Source of the DNA: Methylophaga sp.
Lineage (GTDB): Bacteria > Pseudomonadota > Gammaproteobacteria > Nitrosococcales > Methylophagaceae
Length of the DNA stretch: 64,000 nt
Reading direction: 5' to 3'
NCBI GenBank assembly: GCA_002733505.1
Contig: NVVW01000002.1
Span: 1-64,000 of the forward strand
Part shown: piece after piece, positions 18,752 through 26,052 of the stretch
Position numbering within the stretch: the stretch's first letter is position 1
Layout: every line of letters begins with the position of its first letter
Program-made: the position numbers and the translations under genes
Notes under the pieces: model-generated
Told to the model about the DNA's origin: nothing
Seen by the model: only the letters and a program-made list of their open reading frames with translations
Database searches by the model: none

Positions 18752-19508
18752 AATTAATAGTAAACTCTACGCCTTAGATTTTGATGGTGTTATCTGCGAT
18801 AGTGCCATCGAAACGGGCATTACCGGCTGGAAGGTGGCACAACATATTTGGCGTGATATGCCTGCTCATCCCGCTGAAAAAATGATTAATCTTTTTCGGC
18901 AAGTTCGCCCCGTTATGGAAACAGGTTATGAAGCCGTTTTAATCATGCGCTTATTATATGAGGGAATATCGCCCGCACGGTTGCTTGCTGATTTTGCCAA
19001 TCAAATAAACCATATCATCAAACGAGAAAAGCTCTCTACCTCTGCACTCAAACAACAATTTGGTGAAACCCGTGATCACTGGATCGCTAATGATCTAGCA
19101 CAATGGATTGAAATGAATCCTCTGTTTGAGGGCGTTGCCGACAAGCTTCGTCAAATCGATCCTGAGCAATGTTATATCATCACTACTAAACAAGAACGTT
19201 TTGTTAGCCAGATCCTTGCGGCTAATAATATTGCTTTTCCTGCCGATCGCATTTTTGGCCTTGATCGTAATATGAGCAAACCGCAAATTCTTGCTGATTT
19301 GCTGGTAAAACACAGTGGGCAAACCATCTTATTTGTCGAAGATCGCTTGCCAACATTAATTAATGTTATCAATGATCAGCGATTAAATGATGTGCAATTA
19401 TTTTTTGCTGTTTGGGGCTACAATACCGAACAAGACAAAATGGATGCTTCCAAACAAGCCAAGATCACAACGCTAGATTTAGCTGGTTTTATATATTTAT
19501 ACCCGTGA
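18717..19508 (+). CDS. HAD superfamily hydrolase
   Basis: A haloacid dehalogenase-fold protein with motif I YALDFDGVICDS (nucleophile Asp and acid/base Asp), motif II in YIITTKQERF, and the C-terminal acidic motif in LFVEDRLPTL. It is probably a small phosphatase; the substrate is unknown. ATG at 18717 overlaps pyrX by 35 bases. GTG at 18744 would overlap less; neither has a strong ribosome site. The last codons (YLYP) and the TGA stop fall within the TATACCCGTGA end of a dispersed element, so the original C-terminus may have been changed by the insertion. Confidence 0.8.
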   Translation: MASLYTKKTVTKINSKLYALDFDGVICDSAIETGITGWKVAQHIWRDMPAHPAEKMINLFRQVRPVMETGYEAVLIMRLLYEGISPARLLADFANQINHIIKREKLSTSALKQQFGETRDHWIANDLAQWIEMNPLFEGVADKLRQIDPEQCYIITTKQERFVSQILAANNIAFPADRIFGLDRNMSKPQILADLLVKHSGQTILFVEDRLPTLINVINDQRLNDVQLFFAVWGYNTEQDKMDASKQAKITTLDLAGFIYLYP

Positions 19509-19644
19509 TCATTCAATTTGCGGTTTTTTATCCGTCATTGCGAACGCAGTGCGGCAATCCAGCTCTGCCCAGACTAGATTGCTTCGCGTTGCTCGCAATG
19601 ACGGTGTATTATTAACCACTGCATCTTCATTGATTACGAGTATA
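19498..19644. repeat. Dispersed MITE-like element with the alternative (type B) core
   Basis: The left end TATACCCGTGATCATTCAA (19498-19516) and the right end CTGCATCTTCATTGATTACG plus AGTATA (19619-19644) are inverted copies of each other. The core is a different palindrome from most copies: CCGTCATTGCGAACGCAGTG ... GTTGCTCGCAATGACGG (19532-19604). The left end supplies the HAD gene stop codon, and the right end stops two bases before the next gene's ATG. Confidence 0.8.
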
Positions 19645-19646
19645 TA

Positions 19647-20240
19647 ATGAGCCGATATCAACATCCTTTAAGCCTGTTGGCTTTATCTTTTTTACAGGTG
19701 TTACTCATAATAAGTCTGTTATATATTCAATTTACCGATGGTTTTTCCACCTTTTATACTGCTTTTTTCGCAGCAACCGCTATTAATACTACACTTATTT
19801 TTGTAGCATTTGGTTTACCTGTTTTTACAAAACTGGCTTTGACGCTTCGCGAGCACTCCAAATACGCTAGCGCTATTGTTTTATATCAACTCTATTTACA
19901 TATTATTATTGCTGCGTTCATTATTTTCGATCATATTTATGGTCGTAACTACATGGCAATATTTCTGCTTTCACCCTTTTTGATCATTTTTTTTATGACT
20001 GCCAGAATTACATGGCGTGCGTGCTTCGCTGTTTTAGGGTCAAAAATCTACAGTATCTTTGCAACCGGCTCAACAGCGCTACTGATCTGGAGCATGGTAT
20101 TAACCCTGCTGGGCTTGTTCTATCAACACCGTTTTCTATCAGAAAACCTACACACTTTGGTGCTTATTTACTTTGCAATACATTTTGCCGAGCTTGGTTT
20201 TGTGCTGCTCAAAATCAAAAAAGATCTAAGCGCTATTTAA
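19647..20240 (+). CDS. Hypothetical multi-pass membrane protein
   Basis: A 197-residue, strongly hydrophobic protein with about six predicted membrane spans (e.g. LLALSFLQVLLIISLLYIQF, IFVAFGLPVFT, YLHIIIAAFIIFDHIY, IFLLSPFLIIFFMTARI, ALLIWSMVLTLLGLFY, LVLIYFAIHFAELGFVLL). I do not recognise the family. It is an isolated plus-strand gene whose 3' end overlaps that of the convergent MFS gene by 15 bases. Its start lies immediately beside a dispersed element, so the promoter may come from that element. Confidence 0.6.
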   Translation: MSRYQHPLSLLALSFLQVLLIISLLYIQFTDGFSTFYTAFFAATAINTTLIFVAFGLPVFTKLALTLREHSKYASAIVLYQLYLHIIIAAFIIFDHIYGRNYMAIFLLSPFLIIFFMTARITWRACFAVLGSKIYSIFATGSTALLIWSMVLTLLGLFYQHRFLSENLHTLVLIYFAIHFAELGFVLLKIKKDLSAI

Positions 20241-21647
20241 ATTGCGATCATCTAAGGTATTCAAAATCTCATTATGTGCTTTTCTATCAAGCTGATATTT
20301 CGATGCTGACCAATAAATCAAGGGTGAAAGCGCTATCAATAACCACGTTGGCACCATTGCTAAACTATAAGCCGTTTCAATGGACTGCTCCGTTAACGTT
20401 GAATCAAAACCGATCACTTCTAATAATATGCCTCCAATCAAAATGCTAATCGAAATGCCCGCTTTATAAGAAAAATTATACATACCAAAATAAAGCCCTT
20501 CCTGCCGCTGACCTGTTTTTATCTCACCCTGATCAATAGCATCTGCCACCATTGAAAAAGGCAATGACATAAAAGCGCCATTACCTATGCCCGCCAGCAC
20601 ACTAAACCCCATCATGGTGTATACCGTCTGCGGCTGATTAAGGGGCAACCACTCTAAGGCAACATAGGCCATCGGTAATCCGGCAAAACCGAGTATTGCG
20701 AACGCCATTCCCATAATAAGTGCTGTTTTTTTCTCAAAGCGACGGCTTAGATAAACCCAAAACGGTTGTGACAAAATAGAAAACACCAGCACCGTAATAC
20801 CTATAGCGCCAATTTGTGGGCCGGTTAAATTATAGGTATATGTGCTGACGTGAAAGCCGATACTAATGGATACCTGAAAGGCAATTTCGATGATAAAAAT
20901 CATTATAATAATCGCTCTGAAATTAGCATTTTTTAAACTCTCAACTGCTAACTTCCAGACATTTATTTTTTGCTCTAACTCCTGCTGGCTGGGCTGTTTT
21001 CTATCTTTAGGAATAACAACAACGGCAATTAATGCGATAACTACCGTGATTATTGCAATAGTAAAACCCATAGCAGGGTAGGCTTCAGGATTTAATTGCC
21101 CTTTAGGATATTCTGCCGTAGATCTAAAGAAAATCACTGTCATACCTGCAACGGCAATAATCATCCCTATAACATGAAAGGTCGCACGGTAACTTTGAAT
21201 GCTGGTTCGCTCGTCATAACTTTTACTAAGGCTTCCGCCCATTGCAAAATAAGGCGCACCATAAAAAGTAAGCATGGTTTTAGTAAACAACACAAAAACT
21301 AATAGCAGAGTTATTTTATAGGCCTCGCTAGCCTCTGGAGAAATTGACCATAGTAATGCTGTGCCAACCGCGGTACCTACACCGCCAATAATTAAATACA
21401 GATGGCGCCGACCAAATCGATCTGATGTTGTTCGATCAGAAATATGTCCTATCCAAGGATCGGTCACCGCATCCCAAAGCACCGATATTGCCACAATAAC
21501 ACCCGCAACCATGGGCGAAATATGTAAAACGACCGTCACATAAAACAAAAAGAAACTGGCCATTATTTGATTTGGCACCGCATACGCTATCGCGCCTAAA
21601 CCATAACCTAGCTTTGCCTTTACCGGTAGTCTTTGTGCATCAGTCAT
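20226..21647 (-). CDS. MFS transporter of the GPH (MelB-like) cation symporter type
   Basis: A 473-residue, 12-span transporter. The N-terminal KLGYGLGAIAYAVPNQIMASFFLFYVTVV pattern and LWDAVTDPWIGHISDRTTSDRFGRRHLY match the glycoside-pentoside-hexuronide:cation symporter group, whose relatives carry sugars or other small solutes with Na+ or H+. The substrate here is unknown. The gene starts two bases after the acyl-CoA synthetase-like gene ends, so it is surely co-transcribed with that gene and the ThiF-like gene. It likely moves the substrate or product of that island. Confidence 0.87.
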   Translation of the reverse strand: MTDAQRLPVKAKLGYGLGAIAYAVPNQIMASFFLFYVTVVLHISPMVAGVIVAISVLWDAVTDPWIGHISDRTTSDRFGRRHLYLIIGGVGTAVGTALLWSISPEASEAYKITLLLVFVLFTKTMLTFYGAPYFAMGGSLSKSYDERTSIQSYRATFHVIGMIIAVAGMTVIFFRSTAEYPKGQLNPEAYPAMGFTIAIITVVIALIAVVVIPKDRKQPSQQELEQKINVWKLAVESLKNANFRAIIIMIFIIEIAFQVSISIGFHVSTYTYNLTGPQIGAIGITVLVFSILSQPFWVYLSRRFEKKTALIMGMAFAILGFAGLPMAYVALEWLPLNQPQTVYTMMGFSVLAGIGNGAFMSLPFSMVADAIDQGEIKTGQRQEGLYFGMYNFSYKAGISISILIGGILLEVIGFDSTLTEQSIETAYSLAMVPTWLLIALSPLIYWSASKYQLDRKAHNEILNTLDDRNLNSA

Positions 21648-21649
21648 TA

Positions 21650-23248
21650 TTATATCGCCTGTTCTGCATTAAGCGTCTCCTTAAGAGCCTCTCGCACTTC
21701 ACGCCGCAATACTTTACCCAATAAACTACGCGGCATTTGTTCTACAAAAACAATGTCTAGCGGCATTTGCCATGCGTGAATGCGTGAATCAAGCAGTGCC
21801 TTAATCTCAGCCTTCATCTGCGCTTTGTCCCTCTCTACAAAAGCTTGACGTACTGAAACACATAATACTGGCTTATCCGCTATCGCAACTAAACAACATT
21901 CCTTTACTGCGGGATGATCATGCGCCTCTTCTTCAACAAGGCGCGGATAAATCATACCACCATCACTTGCAATCAAGTCTGGCTGTCTATCAAGAATATG
22001 TAAATAATTTTCTTGATCCAAATAACCATGATCACCGGTAACAAAAAAACCGTCCTCTAAAATAACGCCTTTATTTTGTTCTGGGTTAAGATATGTTTTA
22101 AATCGTGTCGGCGTATTAACCTGCACCGATCCCACTTCCCCAAAAGGTAGAATATTATCATTAGCATCAACAATTCTTACCTTCACCCCCTCTACTACTT
22201 TGCCGCATGAACTCAAAATTGATCGGCTGACAATCTTGCCCTCTCTCATGTGACCTGCGCTCGACAACATGCTAACCGGCGGCAATATTTCTGCTTGGCC
22301 ATAACCTTGTTGAAAGATTGGGCCAAAGCGAGTAATCGCCTCTTCTAACTTGGCCGCTGGCATAGGTGCAGTGCCATAAATAATATGATCTACCGTTGCT
22401 AAATCTTTATCCATAGATTCTGGCAGATCTAATAAATCAATTAAATGACTGGGTGTTAAAAATAAACGGGTTGCTCCAAATTTTTTCACCGTGGCAACAA
22501 GCTGAGCAGGGCTATATTCATCTAGCAAAATCAATGTGCCACCACTTAATATCGTTGGCATAACTAAGCCCGAACCCGCACCCACCAATGGTATTGCCGT
22601 TAAATTAATATTAATAGCCGAGCGATCAGGCACTTTCTCAATATTTTTCACCATCATTTTTAGGCTGGTAATGGCAGAGCCATGACTTGAAATCAAGCCT
22701 TTAGGTGCGCCCGTTGTGCCAGATGTAAACCCTAAAGCCATCGGATCATCAGGCGATATCTGAACTTTTGTCAATATTGGTTGATGAGCCGCTAATTCCT
22801 GCTCATAGTTTCCACTGGCGCCCGTTTCCCATATCGGCAGTTCTGCTACTGCCGCACGCATTACTTCTGCACTGCCAACACCATAAGCAGGATCAACAAT
22901 AAATAATTTTGGTGGTGCTTTACCTGCCGCATCAACAATAAACTCGGCTGGGTGAGCCTGGTGAAAAGTAGTTAAGATAATACCTAGCTCAAGTGCCGCG
23001 GTACGAATTTCAAATAATTCTTTCTCGGCCTGCACCTGTGCAAAAATAATATCACCTTTTCCAAGCCCAGCGGCTTGCCATGCGGCAACCAGCCGATAAG
23101 ATCTATTCTCAAGCTCTTTATAGGTAAGCGTTGTATCTACTGTTTTTAATAAGATTCGATCTGAAAATTTGGCAAAAGCATAGCGATGCACATCGCGCGG
23201 TAATCTTAATTTTGATAAAAACCAATTTAATAAGAATTTTTGAAACAT
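21650..23248 (-). CDS. Acyl-CoA synthetase / class I adenylate-forming enzyme
   Basis: A 532-residue ANL-superfamily enzyme that activates a carboxylic acid as an acyl-adenylate. The P-loop is GFTSGTTGAPKG (173-184), the A5 region is QQGYGQAEILPP, and the A7/A8 region is GFFVTGDHGYLDQENYLHIL. The catalytic lysine is Lys512 in SLLGKVLRREV. The substrate and whether CoA is the acceptor cannot be read. It is 10 bases downstream of a ThiF-like E1 gene and two bases upstream of an MFS gene, which suggests one pathway handling a carboxylate. Confidence 0.88.
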   Translation of the reverse strand: MFQKFLLNWFLSKLRLPRDVHRYAFAKFSDRILLKTVDTTLTYKELENRSYRLVAAWQAAGLGKGDIIFAQVQAEKELFEIRTAALELGIILTTFHQAHPAEFIVDAAGKAPPKLFIVDPAYGVGSAEVMRAAVAELPIWETGASGNYEQELAAHQPILTKVQISPDDPMALGFTSGTTGAPKGLISSHGSAITSLKMMVKNIEKVPDRSAININLTAIPLVGAGSGLVMPTILSGGTLILLDEYSPAQLVATVKKFGATRLFLTPSHLIDLLDLPESMDKDLATVDHIIYGTAPMPAAKLEEAITRFGPIFQQGYGQAEILPPVSMLSSAGHMREGKIVSRSILSSCGKVVEGVKVRIVDANDNILPFGEVGSVQVNTPTRFKTYLNPEQNKGVILEDGFFVTGDHGYLDQENYLHILDRQPDLIASDGGMIYPRLVEEEAHDHPAVKECCLVAIADKPVLCVSVRQAFVERDKAQMKAEIKALLDSRIHAWQMPLDIVFVEQMPRSLLGKVLRREVREALKETLNAEQAI

Positions 23249-23258
23249 TTTTCAGCCT

Positions 23259-24134
23259 TTAGTCCCCGCCAGCCAATGCCGGTATCATTCGTTTTAACAC
23301 CTTCATTCGCAATCTTTGTAGAGGGTTTTTAGCGCCCCACCAGCGGTAACGCTGTTTATAGGTTTGTGAATAGGTATCGTATTGAGAAAACCACGGTACA
23401 AATTTAGGTTTGCGTTTATTCAGCACCAAACTTATCACCTCTGTTGCCGCAATACCCGATCCAATCTGGCAAGCCAAGCCTAAGGATGGCGCAGCGCCCG
23501 TACTGGGATCAACACCTTTTACATCCATATATTTTAAATGCGGCCCTTGACCTGCTATGCCCACCATAAATTGTAATACCATTTCATCCTTACTCATACC
23601 ATCTTCAAGGCCAAAAAAAGTATCATAATCCATACCTGTTGGCGAAAGAATAAAAACAACCGCACTAAAACCAATAGGGCCAATAGAGATAACCGGAATA
23701 CCAAGTTCACGCGCCCGCTTAAAAATAAGACGCCGCGCATCCATTGCAAACACTTCAAGCGCATCAATCATCACATCAACATCGGCTAAGAACTCATCAA
23801 TATTTCCGTGTCCTACCGCCTCATTAATCACCCTCACCTCTGCACTGGGATTAATATCCTTGATCACCTCCTCCATCACTAAGGCCTTATCTTTGCCTAC
23901 TGTACTCGCCATGGCACCATGTTGACGGTTGATATTGTGCACATCAAACTCATCAAAATCGGCAATAGTAAATTTACCTATGCCCGTTCGCGCTAAAGCC
24001 ACGGCATGCACGCCCCCCATGCCGCCCATACCCGGAATAGCAATCCGCGTATTTTTTAATATTTGCTGCTCTTGTTCACTAATTAAGCCTCGGTTTCGGC
24101 TAAATGCCCGATTGTAAAAATCATCTAAAGCCAT
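23259..24134 (-). CDS. ThiF/MoeB/E1-like adenylyltransferase, copy 1
   Basis: A 291-residue Rossmann-fold protein with the E1-type ATP site: GMGGMGG (35-41), ADFDEFDVHNINRQ (58-71, the Asp and Asn-x-x-Arg region) and IDALEVFAMDARR. ThiF, MoeB and MccB proteins adenylate C-terminal carboxylates or peptides. This one lacks the CxxC zinc pairs of ThiF/MoeB and an obvious catalytic cysteine. It resembles uncharacterised stand-alone proteins annotated as ThiF family. The C-terminal tail is basic (NPLQRLRMKVLKRM). GAAGG precedes the ATG. It is followed by the ligase and MFS genes, and is closely related to two upstream copies. Confidence 0.85.
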   Translation of the reverse strand: MALDDFYNRAFSRNRGLISEQEQQILKNTRIAIPGMGGMGGVHAVALARTGIGKFTIADFDEFDVHNINRQHGAMASTVGKDKALVMEEVIKDINPSAEVRVINEAVGHGNIDEFLADVDVMIDALEVFAMDARRLIFKRARELGIPVISIGPIGFSAVVFILSPTGMDYDTFFGLEDGMSKDEMVLQFMVGIAGQGPHLKYMDVKGVDPSTGAAPSLGLACQIGSGIAATEVISLVLNKRKPKFVPWFSQYDTYSQTYKQRYRWWGAKNPLQRLRMKVLKRMIPALAGGD

Positions 24135-24150
24135 AATTACCTTCTACTAA

Positions 24151-24299
24151 TTTTATTCATCCGTCATTCCGGTTTTATTCATCCGTCATTCCGGCATGTT
24201 TTTAGCCGGAATCTGCATTGCCAACAAACCAGATCCCCCGATAAGCTTGTGCTCAGCTTGACTGGGTAAAATCTCGAGAATGACGTATAGAGACTGCCA
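24151..24299. repeat. Dispersed element (type A core) with a 22-bp tandem duplication
   Basis: The stretch TTTTATTCATCCGTCATTCC plus GG is duplicated in tandem (24151-24172 and 24173-24194). It is followed by the type A core GGCATGTTTTTAGCCGGAAT and the segment GATAAGCTTGTGCTCAGCTT shared with the copies at 25.3 and 36.2 kb. The ends are degenerate. It fills the gap between two ThiF-like paralogues. Confidence 0.65.
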
Positions 24300-24301
24300 A
24301 G

Positions 24302-25171
24302 CTAATCACTTAACGCCGGCACCATCTTACGCAACACCTTCATGCGTAATCGCTGTATTGGATTGCGCGCGCCCAACCAGCGGTAATGATTTTTATAGTA
24401 TCGTGCATAAGGATCAAAATGCTGAAACCAAGGTATAGCCTTAACAGGCCTGCGTTTCAACACCCAATTAATCACTTCTGTCGCCACCATGCCCGCACCG
24501 ATATTGCATGCCATACCAACAGAAGGCGCACCGCCCGTTGTTGGGTCTATTTTTGTCACATCCATATATTTTAAATGTGGGCCGACTCCGCCAATGCCTG
24601 CCAGAAAATACAGTACCATTTCATTATTAGACATCTCATCATTAAAACCAAAAAAAGTATCACAATCCATACCGTCAGGAGCAAACAAAAACATGGCAGC
24701 ACTAAACCCTATCGGCGCAGTGAATAATACTGGAATGCCTAACGCTTTCGCTCGACGATAAATTAAACGGCGTGCATCCATCGCAAACACATCTAAGGCA
24801 TCAATCACTATATCAACATCGACTAAAAATTCATCAACATTATCAGCGCCAATCGCCACATCAAATACGCGCACATCTGCACCGGGGTTAATATCTTTGA
24901 CCTTTTCAGCCATGACCGATGCTTTTAGTTTGCCAACCGTGCTCGCCATTGCACCATATTGACGGTTGATATTGTGCACATCAAATTCATCAAAATCGGC
25001 AATGGTATAACGCCCTATCCCTGTTCGGGCTAAGGTGGCTGCATGCAAGCCGCCCATACCACCCATTCCAGGAATAGCCACTCGCGTATTCTTTAATTTT
25101 TGCTGTTCTTGTTCGCTAATCAAGCCACGGTTGCGGCTGAAAGCACGGTTATAAAAATCATCTAAATCCAT
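24302..25171 (-). CDS. ThiF/MoeB/E1-like adenylyltransferase, copy 2
   Basis: A 289-residue paralogue of the copy at 23.3-24.1 kb. The N-terminus is almost the same (DDFYNRAFSRNRGLISEQEQ; GMGGMGG; ADFDEFDVHNINRQ), while the middle and C-terminal parts have diverged (MFLFAPDGMDCDTFFGFNDE; GAGMVATEVINWVL). This pattern suggests a tandem duplication with functional divergence. It too lacks zinc-site cysteine pairs. It is separated from copy 1 by a repeat-filled gap of ~170 bases, so the two may be one transcript. The ribosome site is weak (AGAGAG). Confidence 0.85.
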   Translation of the reverse strand: MDLDDFYNRAFSRNRGLISEQEQQKLKNTRVAIPGMGGMGGLHAATLARTGIGRYTIADFDEFDVHNINRQYGAMASTVGKLKASVMAEKVKDINPGADVRVFDVAIGADNVDEFLVDVDIVIDALDVFAMDARRLIYRRAKALGIPVLFTAPIGFSAAMFLFAPDGMDCDTFFGFNDEMSNNEMVLYFLAGIGGVGPHLKYMDVTKIDPTTGGAPSVGMACNIGAGMVATEVINWVLKRRPVKAIPWFQHFDPYARYYKNHYRWLGARNPIQRLRMKVLRKMVPALSD

Positions 25172-25240
25172 AATGCTCTCTTATTTAATTTATCTATCCA
25201 CCCTGTCTTCGTTTGCTACATTTCGCTGCTTTTAAAGCAT

Positions 25241-25343
25241 CGTCATTCCGGCATATTTTTAGCCGAAATCTACATTGAAAACGAACTAGATCCCCCGATA
25301 AGCTTGTGCTCAGCTTGACTGGGTAAGATCTCAAGGATGACAC
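25241..25343. repeat. Dispersed element core, type A
   Basis: The stretch CGTCATTCCGGCATATTTTT ... GATAAGCTTGTGCTCAGCTT ... is a near copy of 24186-24285 and is related to 36181-36279. Clear terminal repeats are not visible. It lies in the 349-base gap between ThiF-like copies 2 and 3. Confidence 0.65.
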
Positions 25344-25383
25344 GTTTAATTTAAATTTGGTATTTTCCATTTAACACCCCGTT

Positions 25384-25491
25384 CGTCATTGCGAGCAACG
25401 CGAAACAATCTAGGCAGAACTGGATTACTTCACTGCGTTCGCAATGACGGGTCGAAACTAGATCCCCGCTTACAAACATGCGGGAATGACA
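25384..25491. repeat. Type B palindrome joined to half of a type A core
   Basis: CGTCATTGCGAGCAACGCGA ... CGTTCGCAATGACGG (25384-25450) is an inverted-repeat palindrome like that at 19532-19604. It runs straight into a type A half-core (GATCCCCGCTTACAAACATG CGGGAATGAC). A 12-base direct repeat, TTCCATTTAACA, flanks the block at 25365-25376 and 25515-25526. The block ends where ThiF-like copy 3 is cut off. Confidence 0.65.
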
Positions 25492-25520
25492 AGTTTTACT
25501 TTAAAGCAGGGATCTTCCAT

Positions 25521-25958
25521 TTAACAAACTGCTTTTTTATAAAGCAAAAGCCGCGCATCCATTACAAACACATCCAAGGCATCAATCATCACATCCACAT
25601 CAGCCAAAAACTCATCCGCATTATCAGACCCAATAGCCTCATTAATAATCTTAATCTCAGCGCTGGGATTAATATCTTTGATAATGCTCGCCATCACTTG
25701 CGCTTTATCTTTATCAACCGTGCTCGCCATCGCGCCATATTGACGATTAATATTATGCACACCAGATTCATCAAAATCAGCAATAGTGAATTTGCCAATG
25801 CCTGTTCGCGCTAGTGTTACCGCATGAGTCCCGCCCATACCGCCCATGCCTGGAATAGCCACTAGTGTATTTTTTAGTTTTTGTTGATCCTCTTCGCTTA
25901 TTAAGCCTCGGTTACGGCTAAAGGCTCGATCATAAAAACTATCAATATAATTGTTCAT
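25521..25958 (-). pseudogene. Truncated ThiF/E1-like gene, copy 3
   Basis: A 145-codon frame that matches the first half of the two adjacent ThiF-like proteins: FYDRAFSRNRGLISEEDQQK, GMGGMGG, ADFDESGVHNINRQ and IDALDVFVMDARLL. It stops after KKAVC, where the full-length copies continue for ~145 more residues. The missing half is replaced by a block of dispersed repeats beginning at ~25520. No clear ribosome site precedes the ATG. It is most likely a decayed third copy, though the nucleotide-binding half is intact and could still be made. Confidence 0.8.
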
Positions 25959-25997
25959 TCGGGATCATTTAGCCTAATGGCAGCACGAGACAAAATA

Positions 25998-26038
25998 AAG
26001 CCACTTACACCGGTTTTGTGTAAATGGCTTCGTTTTTT
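25998..26038. terminator. Bidirectional intrinsic terminator after the TonB receptor gene
   Basis: A 13-bp stem (25998-26010 with 26018-26030, one wobble/mismatch) encloses a 7-base loop. It is followed by a T-run on the plus strand (26032-26038) and by TTTATTTT on the minus strand. It sits 15 bases past the stop of the TonB-dependent receptor gene and separates it from the truncated ThiF-like gene. Confidence 0.75.
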
Positions 26039-26052
26039 AACTTCAATGCCAG

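Noticed and set aside
24151-25491. Possible CRISPR array in the repeat-rich gaps
   Set aside because: Repeats are long inverted-repeat elements with irregular spacing, with no regular short direct repeats, unique spacers or cas genes.
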